Shown one piece after another: positions 33,054 through 39,924 of a DNA stretch of 39,924 nucleotides. Position 1 is the first letter of the stretch. Each line of letters opens with the position of its first letter. Source of the DNA: Myxococcales bacterium (GTDB lineage Bacteria > Myxococcota_A > Bradymonadia > UBA7976 > UBA1532); assembly GCA_009692505.1 (NCBI GenBank), contig SHZC01000021.1, positions 1-39,924 on the forward strand, in the 5' to 3' direction. The notes under the pieces were generated by a model. The model did not search any database. It was not told the origin of the DNA and saw only the letters and a list, made by a program, of their open reading frames with translations. The translations under genes and the position numbers were made by a program.

Positions 33054-34529
33054 TCAGCGGCAGCAGAGCACGGGAAAGGCGGTCGCGCAGGCGACGTCGC
33101 GCTGGATGTCGAAGGCATCCCCCGTCAAGCCGCCGCCGCCGCCATCGCTCGCCCGATTGAGCGTGACGCGGAGCTTGGTCCCGCGGGCCGCGTCTCCGCT
33201 GTTGTACATCAGGTTCTGGCAGCTGTTCCGGTAGGTGCTGTTCCCGAAACTGGCGGTGTCCAGCGCCGGGCCAACCGACCAGGTGTCCACGTTGTTGAAG
33301 TTGCCATTGGCGGTGTACTGCGTCGTCGATAAGGCGCGGTTGACCTCGTCGGCCGTGCAGAGATGAGCGGTCGCCTCGTTGGCGAAGGTGGCGCGGCACA
33401 TGGCCGTCGCGCCGGCGATACCGTTTCGCCCGGTGGCCGCGTGACGAATGCGCCCATCGGTCGTCGCCGCGGAGACGCCCAGGATGAACGCGGCCCCGCC
33501 GACGTTGTTCGCCACCTGATTGACGACGTTTTGGAGGTTGTTCACGACGTTCTGAAGATTGACGATCTGCACGTTCAGGGCGTTGAGCTGGACTGCCTGC
33601 GCGTTGACCACGACCTCGAGGGCGTTGAACTCAGCGACGGAGACGAAGCCCTGAAGGATGAGGTTGAGCTCGTCCTCAGTGATGTAGATATCCAGAGCCA
33701 CCGCGAGGGCCGCAGCGATCGCCGCCGCGAGGTCGTCGGCGGTGACGTAGTCCTCGAGGGCCGCCGCGAGGGCCGCAGCGATCGCCGCCGCGAGGTCGTC
33801 GGCGGTGACGTAGTCCTCGAGGGCCGCCGCGAGGGCCACAGCGATCGCCGCCGCGAGGTCATCGAAGGTGACGTAGTTCTCAAGGATGTCCGTCAGCTCG
33901 TTGTGCGTGACGTAGCTGGCGGCCGCGAGGATCGCGTTCAGATCCTCGCGACTGAGCCCCGCGCGCTCGATGACGGCCTCATTGACGGCGGCCTCGACGA
34001 CCTCGTTCACGACGTTGTTGACGACAATGTTGACCTCGTCGCCGCTCACGAAGTCCTGCTGGTCGATGAAGGCCTGCAGAGCATTGTTCGTCACGAAGGT
34101 CGCCGCGGCCGCGCCCCCGAGCGAGAGGGCGTTCCCCGCGAGCAGCGCGTAAGGCACGCTCCCGACGTTCTGGCGCGGGCTGGCTTCGACGTCGATCCCC
34201 ACGGAGATGCCGAGGTACTTCGTCGACCCATCGCGGAAGTTGCCGACGAGCGGAACATCTTCGCCGAGGTAGACCGAGAAGACGCCGTCGACCACGTCGA
34301 CCCCGAGGTGTTGCTCCGTCCAGGCCGGCACCGCCCCCAGCGCCTGAGAATACAGCCGGAAGGTCAAGTCTACTTGACCATTCACCGGCGCACCGACCGC
34401 GTCGGACAGGAGCCCCTGATAAGGCAGGACCTCCGGGACGAGCCCCTGTGCCGAGGCCGTGCCACCGAGTGCAAGCACGAGCAACGCCGTCCCGCTCGCC
34501 CTGAAGACGTTTCGCAGATTCCCAATCAT
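33054..34529 (-). CDS. Secreted fibre-like protein with 21-residue tandem repeats and coiled coil
   Basis: 491-aa exported protein with signal peptide cleaved after GGTASAQ. Residues 20-125 resemble the N-terminal region of tail-fibre-like/collar proteins (PYQGLLSDAVGAPVNGQVDLTFRLY, SVPYALLAGNAL). A helical stalk follows with three 21-residue YVTxDDLAAAIAxALAxAL repeats and a coiled coil (NLQNVVNNLQNVVNQVANNV). A ~150-residue C-terminal Cys-containing domain (GIAGATAMCRATF, HLCTADEVNRAL, ending ATAFPVLCCR) looks like those seen in other myxobacterial-type secreted proteins. ATG 34529 has GGGAG eight bases upstream. The product is probably a trimeric or filamentous surface protein. Confidence 0.82.
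   Translation of the reverse strand: MIGNLRNVFRASGTALLVLALGGTASAQGLVPEVLPYQGLLSDAVGAPVNGQVDLTFRLYSQALGAVPAWTEQHLGVDVVDGVFSVYLGEDVPLVGNFRDGSTKYLGISVGIDVEASPRQNVGSVPYALLAGNALSLGGAAAATFVTNNALQAFIDQQDFVSGDEVNIVVNNVVNEVVEAAVNEAVIERAGLSREDLNAILAAASYVTHNELTDILENYVTFDDLAAAIAVALAAALEDYVTADDLAAAIAAALAAALEDYVTADDLAAAIAAALAVALDIYITEDELNLILQGFVSVAEFNALEVVVNAQAVQLNALNVQIVNLQNVVNNLQNVVNQVANNVGGAAFILGVSAATTDGRIRHAATGRNGIAGATAMCRATFANEATAHLCTADEVNRALSTTQYTANGNFNNVDTWSVGPALDTASFGNSTYRNSCQNLMYNSGDAARGTKLRVTLNRASDGGGGGLTGDAFDIQRDVACATAFPVLCCR
33687..33875. repeat. Three tandem 63-bp repeats in the fibre-like gene
   Basis: The period is exactly 63 bp: the Tyr codon of each unit falls at 33749, 33812 and 33875. 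Units one and two are nearly identical at DNA level; the third diverges at its edges. Each encodes 21 residues. Confidence 0.9.
34362..34379. repeat. Dispersed inverted repeat, N6 variant (GGTCAAGT-N2-ACTTGACC)
   Basis: Perfect 8-bp arms around CT, equivalent to GTCAA-N6-TTGAC. It lies in the fibre-like gene and encodes Gly-Gln-Val-Asp-Leu-Thr with CAA and GTA codons unusual here. The 13-base core GTCAAGTAGACTT is also found at 25462-25474 in the second TULIP-like gene. Confidence 0.65.
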
Positions 34530-34542
34530 CGCGTTGCTCCCT

Positions 34543-35469
34543 TCACTGATTTCCGAAGCTGATGGTCTCGATCGTATAAGCCCCGCTGCGCATGGGGCCG
34601 TTGGGCGTCCCGTTGCCGACGACGCCGTGCATGCGGTTCTGGCCGGTGAGTGAGTCCGCGGCCAGACCGACGAACCGACCCGGCCCGACCTTGTAGCCCA
34701 CGGGCGGCACGTCCACGTTGTCGCAGACATCTCCGAGACCGTCGCCATCGACGTCGTTCTGACCGGGGTTGGGCAGGTTGACACAGTTGTCACACTCATC
34801 CCCCCAACCGTCGCCCTCCGAGTCGGCCTGGGTCGGGTTGGGATCGAGCGGACAGTTGTCCGTCATATCGCGGACGCTGTCGTTGTCGAGGTCGTCCATC
34901 GGCGCCTCAGGACAGAGCCCCGCGTTGGGCAGACACTGTCGATCGTCGCCGAGGGCCTGACAGGTGAACTCGCTGGGGCACTCATTATTGCGGCAGTCGC
35001 GGCCGCAGGCGCGGGAACCGGCCATTCCGAGCAGCGGGTGGCAGTCATCATTGTCGCCCCCGCAGTCGGCGTCCTCGGCGCAGGGCGAACATAACGCGCC
35101 TGGCAGCGGCGGCTGACATACGAAACCGCCGAGCTCTACGCTGTTGATGCACCGCCAGCTGTCGGGGCAGTCATCGGCCTCCCCATCGAGGCACGAGGCC
35201 GTGCAGACGCCTCCGCCCGTGCCCGGTCGCGTGACGCAGAGACCCCCTTCGCACTCGAAGCGACTCTGGCAGTTCTCACCGACCGCGTTCCCCGGCCGCG
35301 CGTCGGGCCCGGCGTCGATGGGCGGCGGCTGCAGAGGTCGGTCGGCAGAGGCATCGGGCCCGGCGTCGTTCTGTTTGATCTGACCGCCGTCGGATCCGTT
35401 GACATCGGTGGCGTCGTCACAAGCCATGGAGGCGAGGGCGGCGATGGCGAAGAATTGGAAGCGTTGCAC
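34543..35469 (-). CDS. Thrombospondin type-3-like calcium-binding lipoprotein
   Basis: 308-aa lipoprotein and first gene of the six-gene minus operon. Lipobox LASMACDD, an Asp/Ala/Pro tether, then a Cys-rich region (residues 70-190) with EGF-like spacing. Two thrombospondin type-3 calcium loops follow (DNCPLDPNPTQADSEGDGWGDECDNC and LPNPGQNDVDGDGLGDVCDN). The final 70 residues (VGYKVGPGRFVGLAADSLTGQ...) are unassigned. GTG 35469 is chosen because GGGGAGG lies eight bases upstream and the signal peptide starts there; an in-frame start exists at 35505. The fibre-like gene starts 13 bases after its stop. Confidence 0.83.
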   Translation of the reverse strand: MQRFQFFAIAALASMACDDATDVNGSDGGQIKQNDAGPDASADRPLQPPPIDAGPDARPGNAVGENCQSRFECEGGLCVTRPGTGGGVCTASCLDGEADDCPDSWRCINSVELGGFVCQPPLPGALCSPCAEDADCGGDNDDCHPLLGMAGSRACGRDCRNNECPSEFTCQALGDDRQCLPNAGLCPEAPMDDLDNDSVRDMTDNCPLDPNPTQADSEGDGWGDECDNCVNLPNPGQNDVDGDGLGDVCDNVDVPPVGYKVGPGRFVGLAADSLTGQNRMHGVVGNGTPNGPMRSGAYTIETISFGNQ

Positions 35470-35815
35470 TGAGGCCTCCCCTGTCCGAAGCGGGACGCGG
35501 CACACTAAGCAAACGGTGTACCCACAAGCAACCGTCTTCGTGCGCCGCCCGCGCCTATTATGGCCACTGGGGTCGATGAACCCAAGAGCCGAGAGGTGGG
35601 GACACTTGTCACCGTCTCATCGACGCTCCGCCCCCCGACCCCCAGACCCCCAGACCCCCAGACCGGGCGGTCGCCCAGTTGCGCCGCCATCCAGCTGCTC
35701 ATCATCTAAGGATTGGTACAGACGCTGCACCATGTTAGGGTTCGCCGGTCGTGGGGACGGAGGCTTGTCGCTCCTTGCCCTCGGCGTCTCCGACCTCGAC
35801 GGGAGAAGGTTCCTC
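35470..35815. other. 346-bp divergent intergenic region with an 8-bp C-rich tandem repeat
   Basis: Separates the minus lipoprotein operon from the plus multiheme operon, so it should hold both promoters. It contains GACCCCCA repeated three times plus GACC (35637-35664), a strand-asymmetric C-run that could adopt non-B structure. Reading frames across it show no family features. No other structure was recognised apart from the candidate promoter listed separately. Confidence 0.7.
35713..35741 (+). promoter_or_regulatory. Candidate promoter of the multiheme cytochrome operon
   Basis: TTGGTA (35713-35718) and TAGGGT (35736-35741) are separated by 17 bases, about 75 bases before the multiheme gene start. 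Spacing fits a sigma-70 promoter, but both hexamers are weak. Confidence 0.25.
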
Positions 35816-38800
35816 ATGAATAAGCTCCGGACATCGCTCCTTTTTCCAGCCGCGCTGCTCGCCGTACTCGCGACCGGCTGCGCCGACGATCAGGCCAAGT
35901 TTGGCGAGACCGGTGGCACAGGCCCGGTCGGGGGCGTGGACGGCGGGGGGGGAGAGCCGGCGCCCGTCGGCGGAATGGGAGCCTCGCTCCCGCCCTTCGA
36001 GGTGCCTGACGGATCGCTGCCGGGCGACGAGTGCAATGCCTTCAACTACAAGGGCACCGTCTATAACTGTTCGGCGCTCAACCGCTGCACCGAGCTCGAC
36101 TTCCAGTTCCGGCTCGCGTGCTGCGAGTGTAACGCGGTGTACTGCGATCCCGACCCGACGTGCGGTCAGAACCCCGCCCCGGACATGGGCAATATGCCGA
36201 TGCCCGGGACCATGCCGGCCACCATGCCCCCGAACAACCAGCCGGCCGAATCGTGCATGGGCTGCCACAACGGCGCCCGGCTCAATGACTACGCCGGGCC
36301 GGGCCTGTCGAACCCCCACCCCTTCGTCGGCGCGGAGAACGTGCCGTGCACCGGCTGCCACGGCGGCAATGGCCAGGGCGCGGGCAAGCTCGGTTCGCAC
36401 GTCCCGCCCCCTCCCCAGATCGGCGACCGCCTCTATCAGCAGAACAATCCCTCGGCCTTCTTCAACCGGCGCACGCTCGCCGGCATCGACAAGTTCCAGC
36501 CTCAGGAGTTCCAGACCCCCGACCGCCCAGGCGAGACGTTCACTGCCATGGAGTGGCTGCAGTTCGTCAACCCAGGTGACCTTCGGGTCGTCACCCAGGC
36601 CAAGGGCTGCGGGCAGCAGGGCTGTCACTTTAACAAGCACGCGCAGTGGTTCCCGCGCGGCGTCATCGCCAGCGAGCCGGGCTTCTTCTCCAACAGCCGC
36701 TTCATGACCGGCTCCGACAATTTGATCCCCGAACACCGCGGGCTCGACGGCGATGGCGCCGCGGATACCGCCTTCCGGGCCATCGTCAACCCCAATTACA
36801 ACAACCTGACACGGGCCGTCGGCGAGATCGGCCGCCTGCTCGAGCAGCCTGAGCTCGCACAGTGGAACGGGCCGATGCGGGACAACCCCATCTACGACTC
36901 GCCCACGCTGCCCAACCACATCGTCAACGCAGCGCAGGATCCGCAGCGCCCCAACCGCATCCGGAACGACTCCCCGCTGCGGCACCTCGTCGACGAGCAA
37001 GTGTCGATCACCTGTGGCGACTGCCACGCCGGGAGCGCCGGCCAGAACGACCGCTACGCCGACTTCCGCAGCTCGGGCTGCACCGCCTGTCACATGGAGT
37101 ACAGCTTCGACGGGCGAAGCCGGTCGACCGACCCCAACGTGCCGCGCAACGAGCCGGCGAACCCCGACGCCGTCGCCGCCGGTGAGCGCTCGCACATCCA
37201 GACCCACCAGATCCGAAACATCGCGAAGGTCCTGCCCAACGGCGGCTTCCTCCGGGGCATCAGCGACCACGCCTGCGTCGGCTGCCATCAGGGCAGCAAC
37301 CGCACCGTGCTCCAATACTGGGGCATCCGCCTCGACCAGAACGCCGATCTGGAGAACAACTTCCAGTACCCGGCCAACCCCGTGACCTTCCAGAACACGG
37401 CGGCTGATCAACGCATCTTCGATCCGGCGGTGCAGAACAATACGTTCAACGGGCGCAACGCCACGCAGTACATCGTCACGGAGGACTACGACGGCGACGC
37501 CCGCGACGACACCCCCGCAGACGTGCACTACGAGGTCGGCATGGGCTGCATCGACTGCCACGGCAGCCGCGATCTACACAACGGCACCGAGGGCGACGCC
37601 ACGAGCGGTCGCATCAACAGCCACATGGATCAGCAGGTGAAGATCCGCTGCGAGAGCTGCCACGGCGGCATCGAGGCCTACGCGACGACGAAGGAATGCA
37701 CGACCTACGACGGCCGGGCGGCGACCTGCGTCACGGACGCGGCTGGCAATGCCCTTCGTCACGTCACTCGGGATCCCCAGGGCGAGACCTGGCTCGTCAG
37801 CCGCCTCGACGGCCAACGCCACTACGTCCCTCAGACCCTCGACACCGTGCAGCAGAACAATAAGCAGCACCCGATCACCGGGAACATCATCTACAGCCCG
37901 AAGGCCAGCTACGCCATGGGGCGCGCCGACGGCGATCCGAGCAACGGCATCGGTCCGGTCCAGAACAACCCTGTCTTGACGGCCAACGGCTTCGCCCACA
38001 CGGACACCATGGACTGCGTCTCGTGTCACTCGGCGTGGACGAACAGCTGCTTCGGCTGCCACCTCCGGACCGAGTACGACGTCAACCCCAACAACTACTT
38101 CTTCAGCAACATCACCGGCGAGCGCATCTTGCTCAAGCAGGCCAACGCCGACTTCACCTATATTTCACCGGTGCCCATGTATTTGGGCGTCAACAGCAAA
38201 GGGAAAATCACGCAGGTCGGGCCGAACATCAAGATGTTCTACGGCTTCACCGACCGCAACGCCACGGCCTCGGCGGTCATGGCCTATGGCGACCGGCGCG
38301 GCGAAGGCAATAACCCGCTCGGCGGTCGCAACGCGTTCCCGGCGCTTGGCCACCAGCAGATGATGCCGCACTCCATCCGGGGCAAGGTCACGCCCCAGAA
38401 CGAAGGCCCGCGTTACTGCGTCTCCTGCCATCTCAATCAGGCGTCGCTCGCCACGTTCGGGGCGCAGTACGAGGCCTTCCGCACGAACTATACGAACAAT
38501 AACTTCGCGAACCTCGACTTCAACCTGCTCCAGCAGCACATCGGTCAGAACCCGGGGAACCAACTCAACTCGCCCATCTTCGTGCACATGGTCGCGGGCC
38601 TGGGCTCGGCGATGTTCCTCTTCGACACCGACGGCTGCCCGGTCAACCCGCTTGACAATAACGCGAACCGCAAGATCTGCCCCAATGGCGCACCCGCGGC
38701 GAACTTCGACGTGAACGACGTGGTCTACGACCTTGACCGGATCGTCGAGGCCAATGGTCTGCCGAACTCGAGCAGCGCGCACCCCATGATCGAGGGCAAC

Positions 38801-38962
38801 GGCTCGGCCCGGGCGGGGGCGAGCAATCCGGACATGGCCGGGCCCTTGGGCGGTCGCGTCATTCAGAAGCTCACGGACCCGGTCACGGGTAAGGTCCTCG
38901 ACTCGTGGCTCGACGCCGACGGCAACCCCCAGGGCAACGCGGCGGCTTTCCTTCAGCAATGA
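35816..38962 (+). CDS. Multiheme (10-11 heme) cytochrome c lipoprotein
   Basis: 1048-aa lipoprotein: lipobox LATGCAD (Cys22), Gly-rich tether, then a small Cys-rich domain (about 74-117, CNAFNYKGTVYNCSALNRC...CCECNAVYC) and a Met/Pro-rich linker. Ten CxxCH heme sites follow (CMGCH, CTGCH, CGDCH, CTACH, CVGCH, CIDCH, CESCH, CVSCH, CFGCH, CVSCH) plus one CX4CH (CGQQGCH), spread from about residue 147 to 867. The last 180 residues carry no heme site. It probably acts as a surface electron carrier or terminal reductase; closest named comparison is the OmcA/MtrC idea, without specific similarity seen. ATG 35816 follows GGGAGAAGG. Its stop overlaps the next ATG by 4 bp. Confidence 0.9.
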   Translation: MNKLRTSLLFPAALLAVLATGCADDQAKFGETGGTGPVGGVDGGGGEPAPVGGMGASLPPFEVPDGSLPGDECNAFNYKGTVYNCSALNRCTELDFQFRLACCECNAVYCDPDPTCGQNPAPDMGNMPMPGTMPATMPPNNQPAESCMGCHNGARLNDYAGPGLSNPHPFVGAENVPCTGCHGGNGQGAGKLGSHVPPPPQIGDRLYQQNNPSAFFNRRTLAGIDKFQPQEFQTPDRPGETFTAMEWLQFVNPGDLRVVTQAKGCGQQGCHFNKHAQWFPRGVIASEPGFFSNSRFMTGSDNLIPEHRGLDGDGAADTAFRAIVNPNYNNLTRAVGEIGRLLEQPELAQWNGPMRDNPIYDSPTLPNHIVNAAQDPQRPNRIRNDSPLRHLVDEQVSITCGDCHAGSAGQNDRYADFRSSGCTACHMEYSFDGRSRSTDPNVPRNEPANPDAVAAGERSHIQTHQIRNIAKVLPNGGFLRGISDHACVGCHQGSNRTVLQYWGIRLDQNADLENNFQYPANPVTFQNTAADQRIFDPAVQNNTFNGRNATQYIVTEDYDGDARDDTPADVHYEVGMGCIDCHGSRDLHNGTEGDATSGRINSHMDQQVKIRCESCHGGIEAYATTKECTTYDGRAATCVTDAAGNALRHVTRDPQGETWLVSRLDGQRHYVPQTLDTVQQNNKQHPITGNIIYSPKASYAMGRADGDPSNGIGPVQNNPVLTANGFAHTDTMDCVSCHSAWTNSCFGCHLRTEYDVNPNNYFFSNITGERILLKQANADFTYISPVPMYLGVNSKGKITQVGPNIKMFYGFTDRNATASAVMAYGDRRGEGNNPLGGRNAFPALGHQQMMPHSIRGKVTPQNEGPRYCVSCHLNQASLATFGAQYEAFRTNYTNNNFANLDFNLLQQHIGQNPGNQLNSPIFVHMVAGLGSAMFLFDTDGCPVNPLDNNANRKICPNGAPAANFDVNDVVYDLDRIVEANGLPNSSSAHPMIEGNGSARAGASNPDMAGPLGGRVIQKLTDPVTGKVLDSWLDADGNPQGNAAAFLQQ
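36566..36580. repeat. Dispersed inverted repeat, one-mismatch copy (GTCAA-N5-gTGAC)
   Basis: GTCAA-CCCAG-GTGAC in the multiheme gene. Codons here are ordinary, so this may be a chance match. Confidence 0.25.
38642..38656. repeat. Dispersed inverted repeat copy 5 (GTCAA-N5-TTGAC)
   Basis: Exact GTCAA-CCCGC-TTGAC near the end of the multiheme gene, encoding Val-Asn-Pro-Leu-Asp with the rare CTT codon. This is the same peptide as at 19604-19620 in an unrelated protein. Confidence 0.65.
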
Positions 38963-39924
38963 CCCGCTTGAAGATCAGCGCTGTCGCGCTCACGACCCTC
39001 GCCTTGGCAGCGTGTAGTGAGGAGCCGCTCGATCTGACGGGCGCAGGAGCGGCGGCGGGCGCGCGCGCGACCTCAGACGTCGCAGAGGCCGGCGGAGGAG
39101 GCAGCGGCTCGGATGCGGCGCTCGCGGGCGGCTCGCCTCGGCCCACCGGCGACGCGCAGGTCTGGGACGACGACGCCGGTCGTCGCTTCGTCGTTCAGGT
39201 TGACGATGAGGCCTTGCGAAGCATCGTATTGCCGGTCCTCGACAACCGCTGCGCCAGTCCGATCTGCCACTCCGGACGCCCCTTGCCGGCCGACGACGAT
39301 CTCGACCTCTATTTGCCGTCCGCCGGTCAGGGGCCCGAGCGCTTCGCGACGAACAAGGCCGAGATCCTGGAGTTCATTAACTTCGGCAACCCCGAGGCCA
39401 GCGGCCTGCTCACGTATCCGCGGAGTCAGAAAGGCGGTCAGCCCGATCACCCTGTCGAAGGACCGCCGACGATGGCCGTGGAGACCGGAGACTACCAGGC
39501 CATCCTTGCGTTCATTCGAGGCAGCGTCGTCGAGGTCTTTGAGGGCGCGGACGGCGGCGCAGACGGGGGGCTGGACATGGGCCGGACCGTGGGCGGCGAC
39601 GGGATGAACGTGCCTGATCCACCTGGCGTCAACCGCGTCCCCTGCGATGCGCTGCCGCAGCCGGACCGAACGCCCTACGACTTCCTGCGGTTCACCGGAG
39701 AGGTCAACCCCATGCTCATCTCCACCTGCGCCGACGGACCTTGTCACGGCACGGCCGGGTCCGGGGGCAACCTCTGGCTGATCGAGAGCGAGAGCGACTG
39801 CGACCACCGCTGGAACTTCCTGACGATTCAGTGGTTCGTCGACCCCCTCACCCCGGTCGAGTCCCTGCTCCTGCAGAAGCCGCTCGATCGGAACCACGGC
39901 GGCCGGGAGGTCTTTCTCGGCGTG
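38959..39924 (+). CDS. Lipoprotein with two CX4CH heme-like sites (3' end outside window)
   Basis: Open frame of 322 codons running off the window, starting MTRLKISAVALTTLALAACS with lipobox LAAC and a Gly/Ala/Ser/Asp tether to about residue 65. It has two heme-type sites with a four-residue gap: CASPICH at 98-104 and CADGPCH at 257-263. Each is in a similar setting (VLPVLDNRC... and VNPMLISTC...), indicating two copies of a cytochrome-like domain. The segments after each site (LLTYPRSQKGGQPDHP and SLLLQKPLDRNHGG) match the pattern of planctomycete-type cytochrome c modules that end with a distal ligand in a P/G-H-G-G context. ATG overlaps the multiheme stop, so the two are co-translated. Signal to stop cannot be judged. 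Confidence 0.82.
   Translation, partial: MTRLKISAVALTTLALAACSEEPLDLTGAGAAAGARATSDVAEAGGGGSGSDAALAGGSPRPTGDAQVWDDDAGRRFVVQVDDEALRSIVLPVLDNRCASPICHSGRPLPADDDLDLYLPSAGQGPERFATNKAEILEFINFGNPEASGLLTYPRSQKGGQPDHPVEGPPTMAVETGDYQAILAFIRGSVVEVFEGADGGADGGLDMGRTVGGDGMNVPDPPGVNRVPCDALPQPDRTPYDFLRFTGEVNPMLISTCADGPCHGTAGSGGNLWLIESESDCDHRWNFLTIQWFVDPLTPVESLLLQKPLDRNHGGREVFLGV

Noticed and set aside
35735..37561. 608-codon minus-strand open frame opposite the multiheme gene
   Set aside because: Val/Ala/Gly-rich shadow. The plus strand holds the heme motifs.

Overview
The window is high-GC DNA, by eye about two-thirds to 70 % G+C. It is packed with secreted lipoproteins carrying Asp/Pro/Gly-rich tethers, an AgmX/PglI-type protein, FG-GAP, choice-of-anchor-D, MopE-like and thrombospondin-3-like modules, a MYXO-CTERM-like tail, and mevalonate-pathway genes. 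Together these suggest a Myxococcota or Bradymonadota-like (former Deltaproteobacteria) chromosome. This placement is inferred from gene content only. No rRNA, tRNA, CRISPR array or insertion sequence was recognised.

Layout. 1-3.1 kb (minus strand): phosphomevalonate kinase (cut by the window edge) and diphosphomevalonate decarboxylase, overlapping by 4 bp, with a terminator and an Xaa-Pro aminopeptidase P upstream. 3.2-4.5 kb (plus): a PlsC-fold acyltransferase with an HX5D motif. 4.5-5.7 kb (minus): a frameshifted SUMF1/formylglycine-generating-enzyme-like lipoprotein gene. 5.9-8.1 kb (minus): recQ. 8.3-13.7 kb (minus): a tightly packed run of AgmX/PglI-like membrane protein, OmpA-family protein, EboA-like protein, EboB/TatD-like hydrolase, GST-fold protein and LplT-like MFS transporter. 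13.8-21.6 kb (plus): an SDR oxidoreductase, then a 1233-aa FG-GAP lipoprotein, a trypsin-like protease with a MYXO-CTERM-like tail, and a choice-of-anchor-D lipoprotein. 21.6-22.0 kb: remains of a Phd/RelE-like toxin-antitoxin pair. 22.1-27.5 kb: a small lipoprotein (minus) divergent from two paralogous large lipoproteins (plus) that look like TULIP/BPI-type lipid-binding proteins. 27.5-35.5 kb (minus): a six-gene operon of a thrombospondin-3-type lipoprotein, a repeat-rich secreted fibre-like protein, two di-heme oxidoreductases and two MopE-like lipoproteins. 35.8 kb to the end (plus): an 11-heme-site multiheme cytochrome lipoprotein, 4-bp-overlapped by a lipoprotein with two CX4CH sites that runs off the window.

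The right half (27.5-39.9 kb) reads as a cell-surface redox locus. It pairs heme lipoproteins with MopE-like calcium/copper-type surface proteins, an arrangement that recalls MopE next to a surface cytochrome c peroxidase in Methylococcus. The two MopE-like proteins carry six copies of a ~70-residue module that I do not recognise.

The most unusual DNA-level signal is a dispersed inverted repeat, GTCAA-N5-TTGAC. It occurs exactly five times, plus one N6 variant and several one-mismatch copies, spread over the whole window at roughly 2-6 kb intervals when the variants are counted. Most copies lie inside coding sequences and are often written with codons that are rare here. It looks like a chromosome-wide protein-binding or architecture site rather than a promoter operator.
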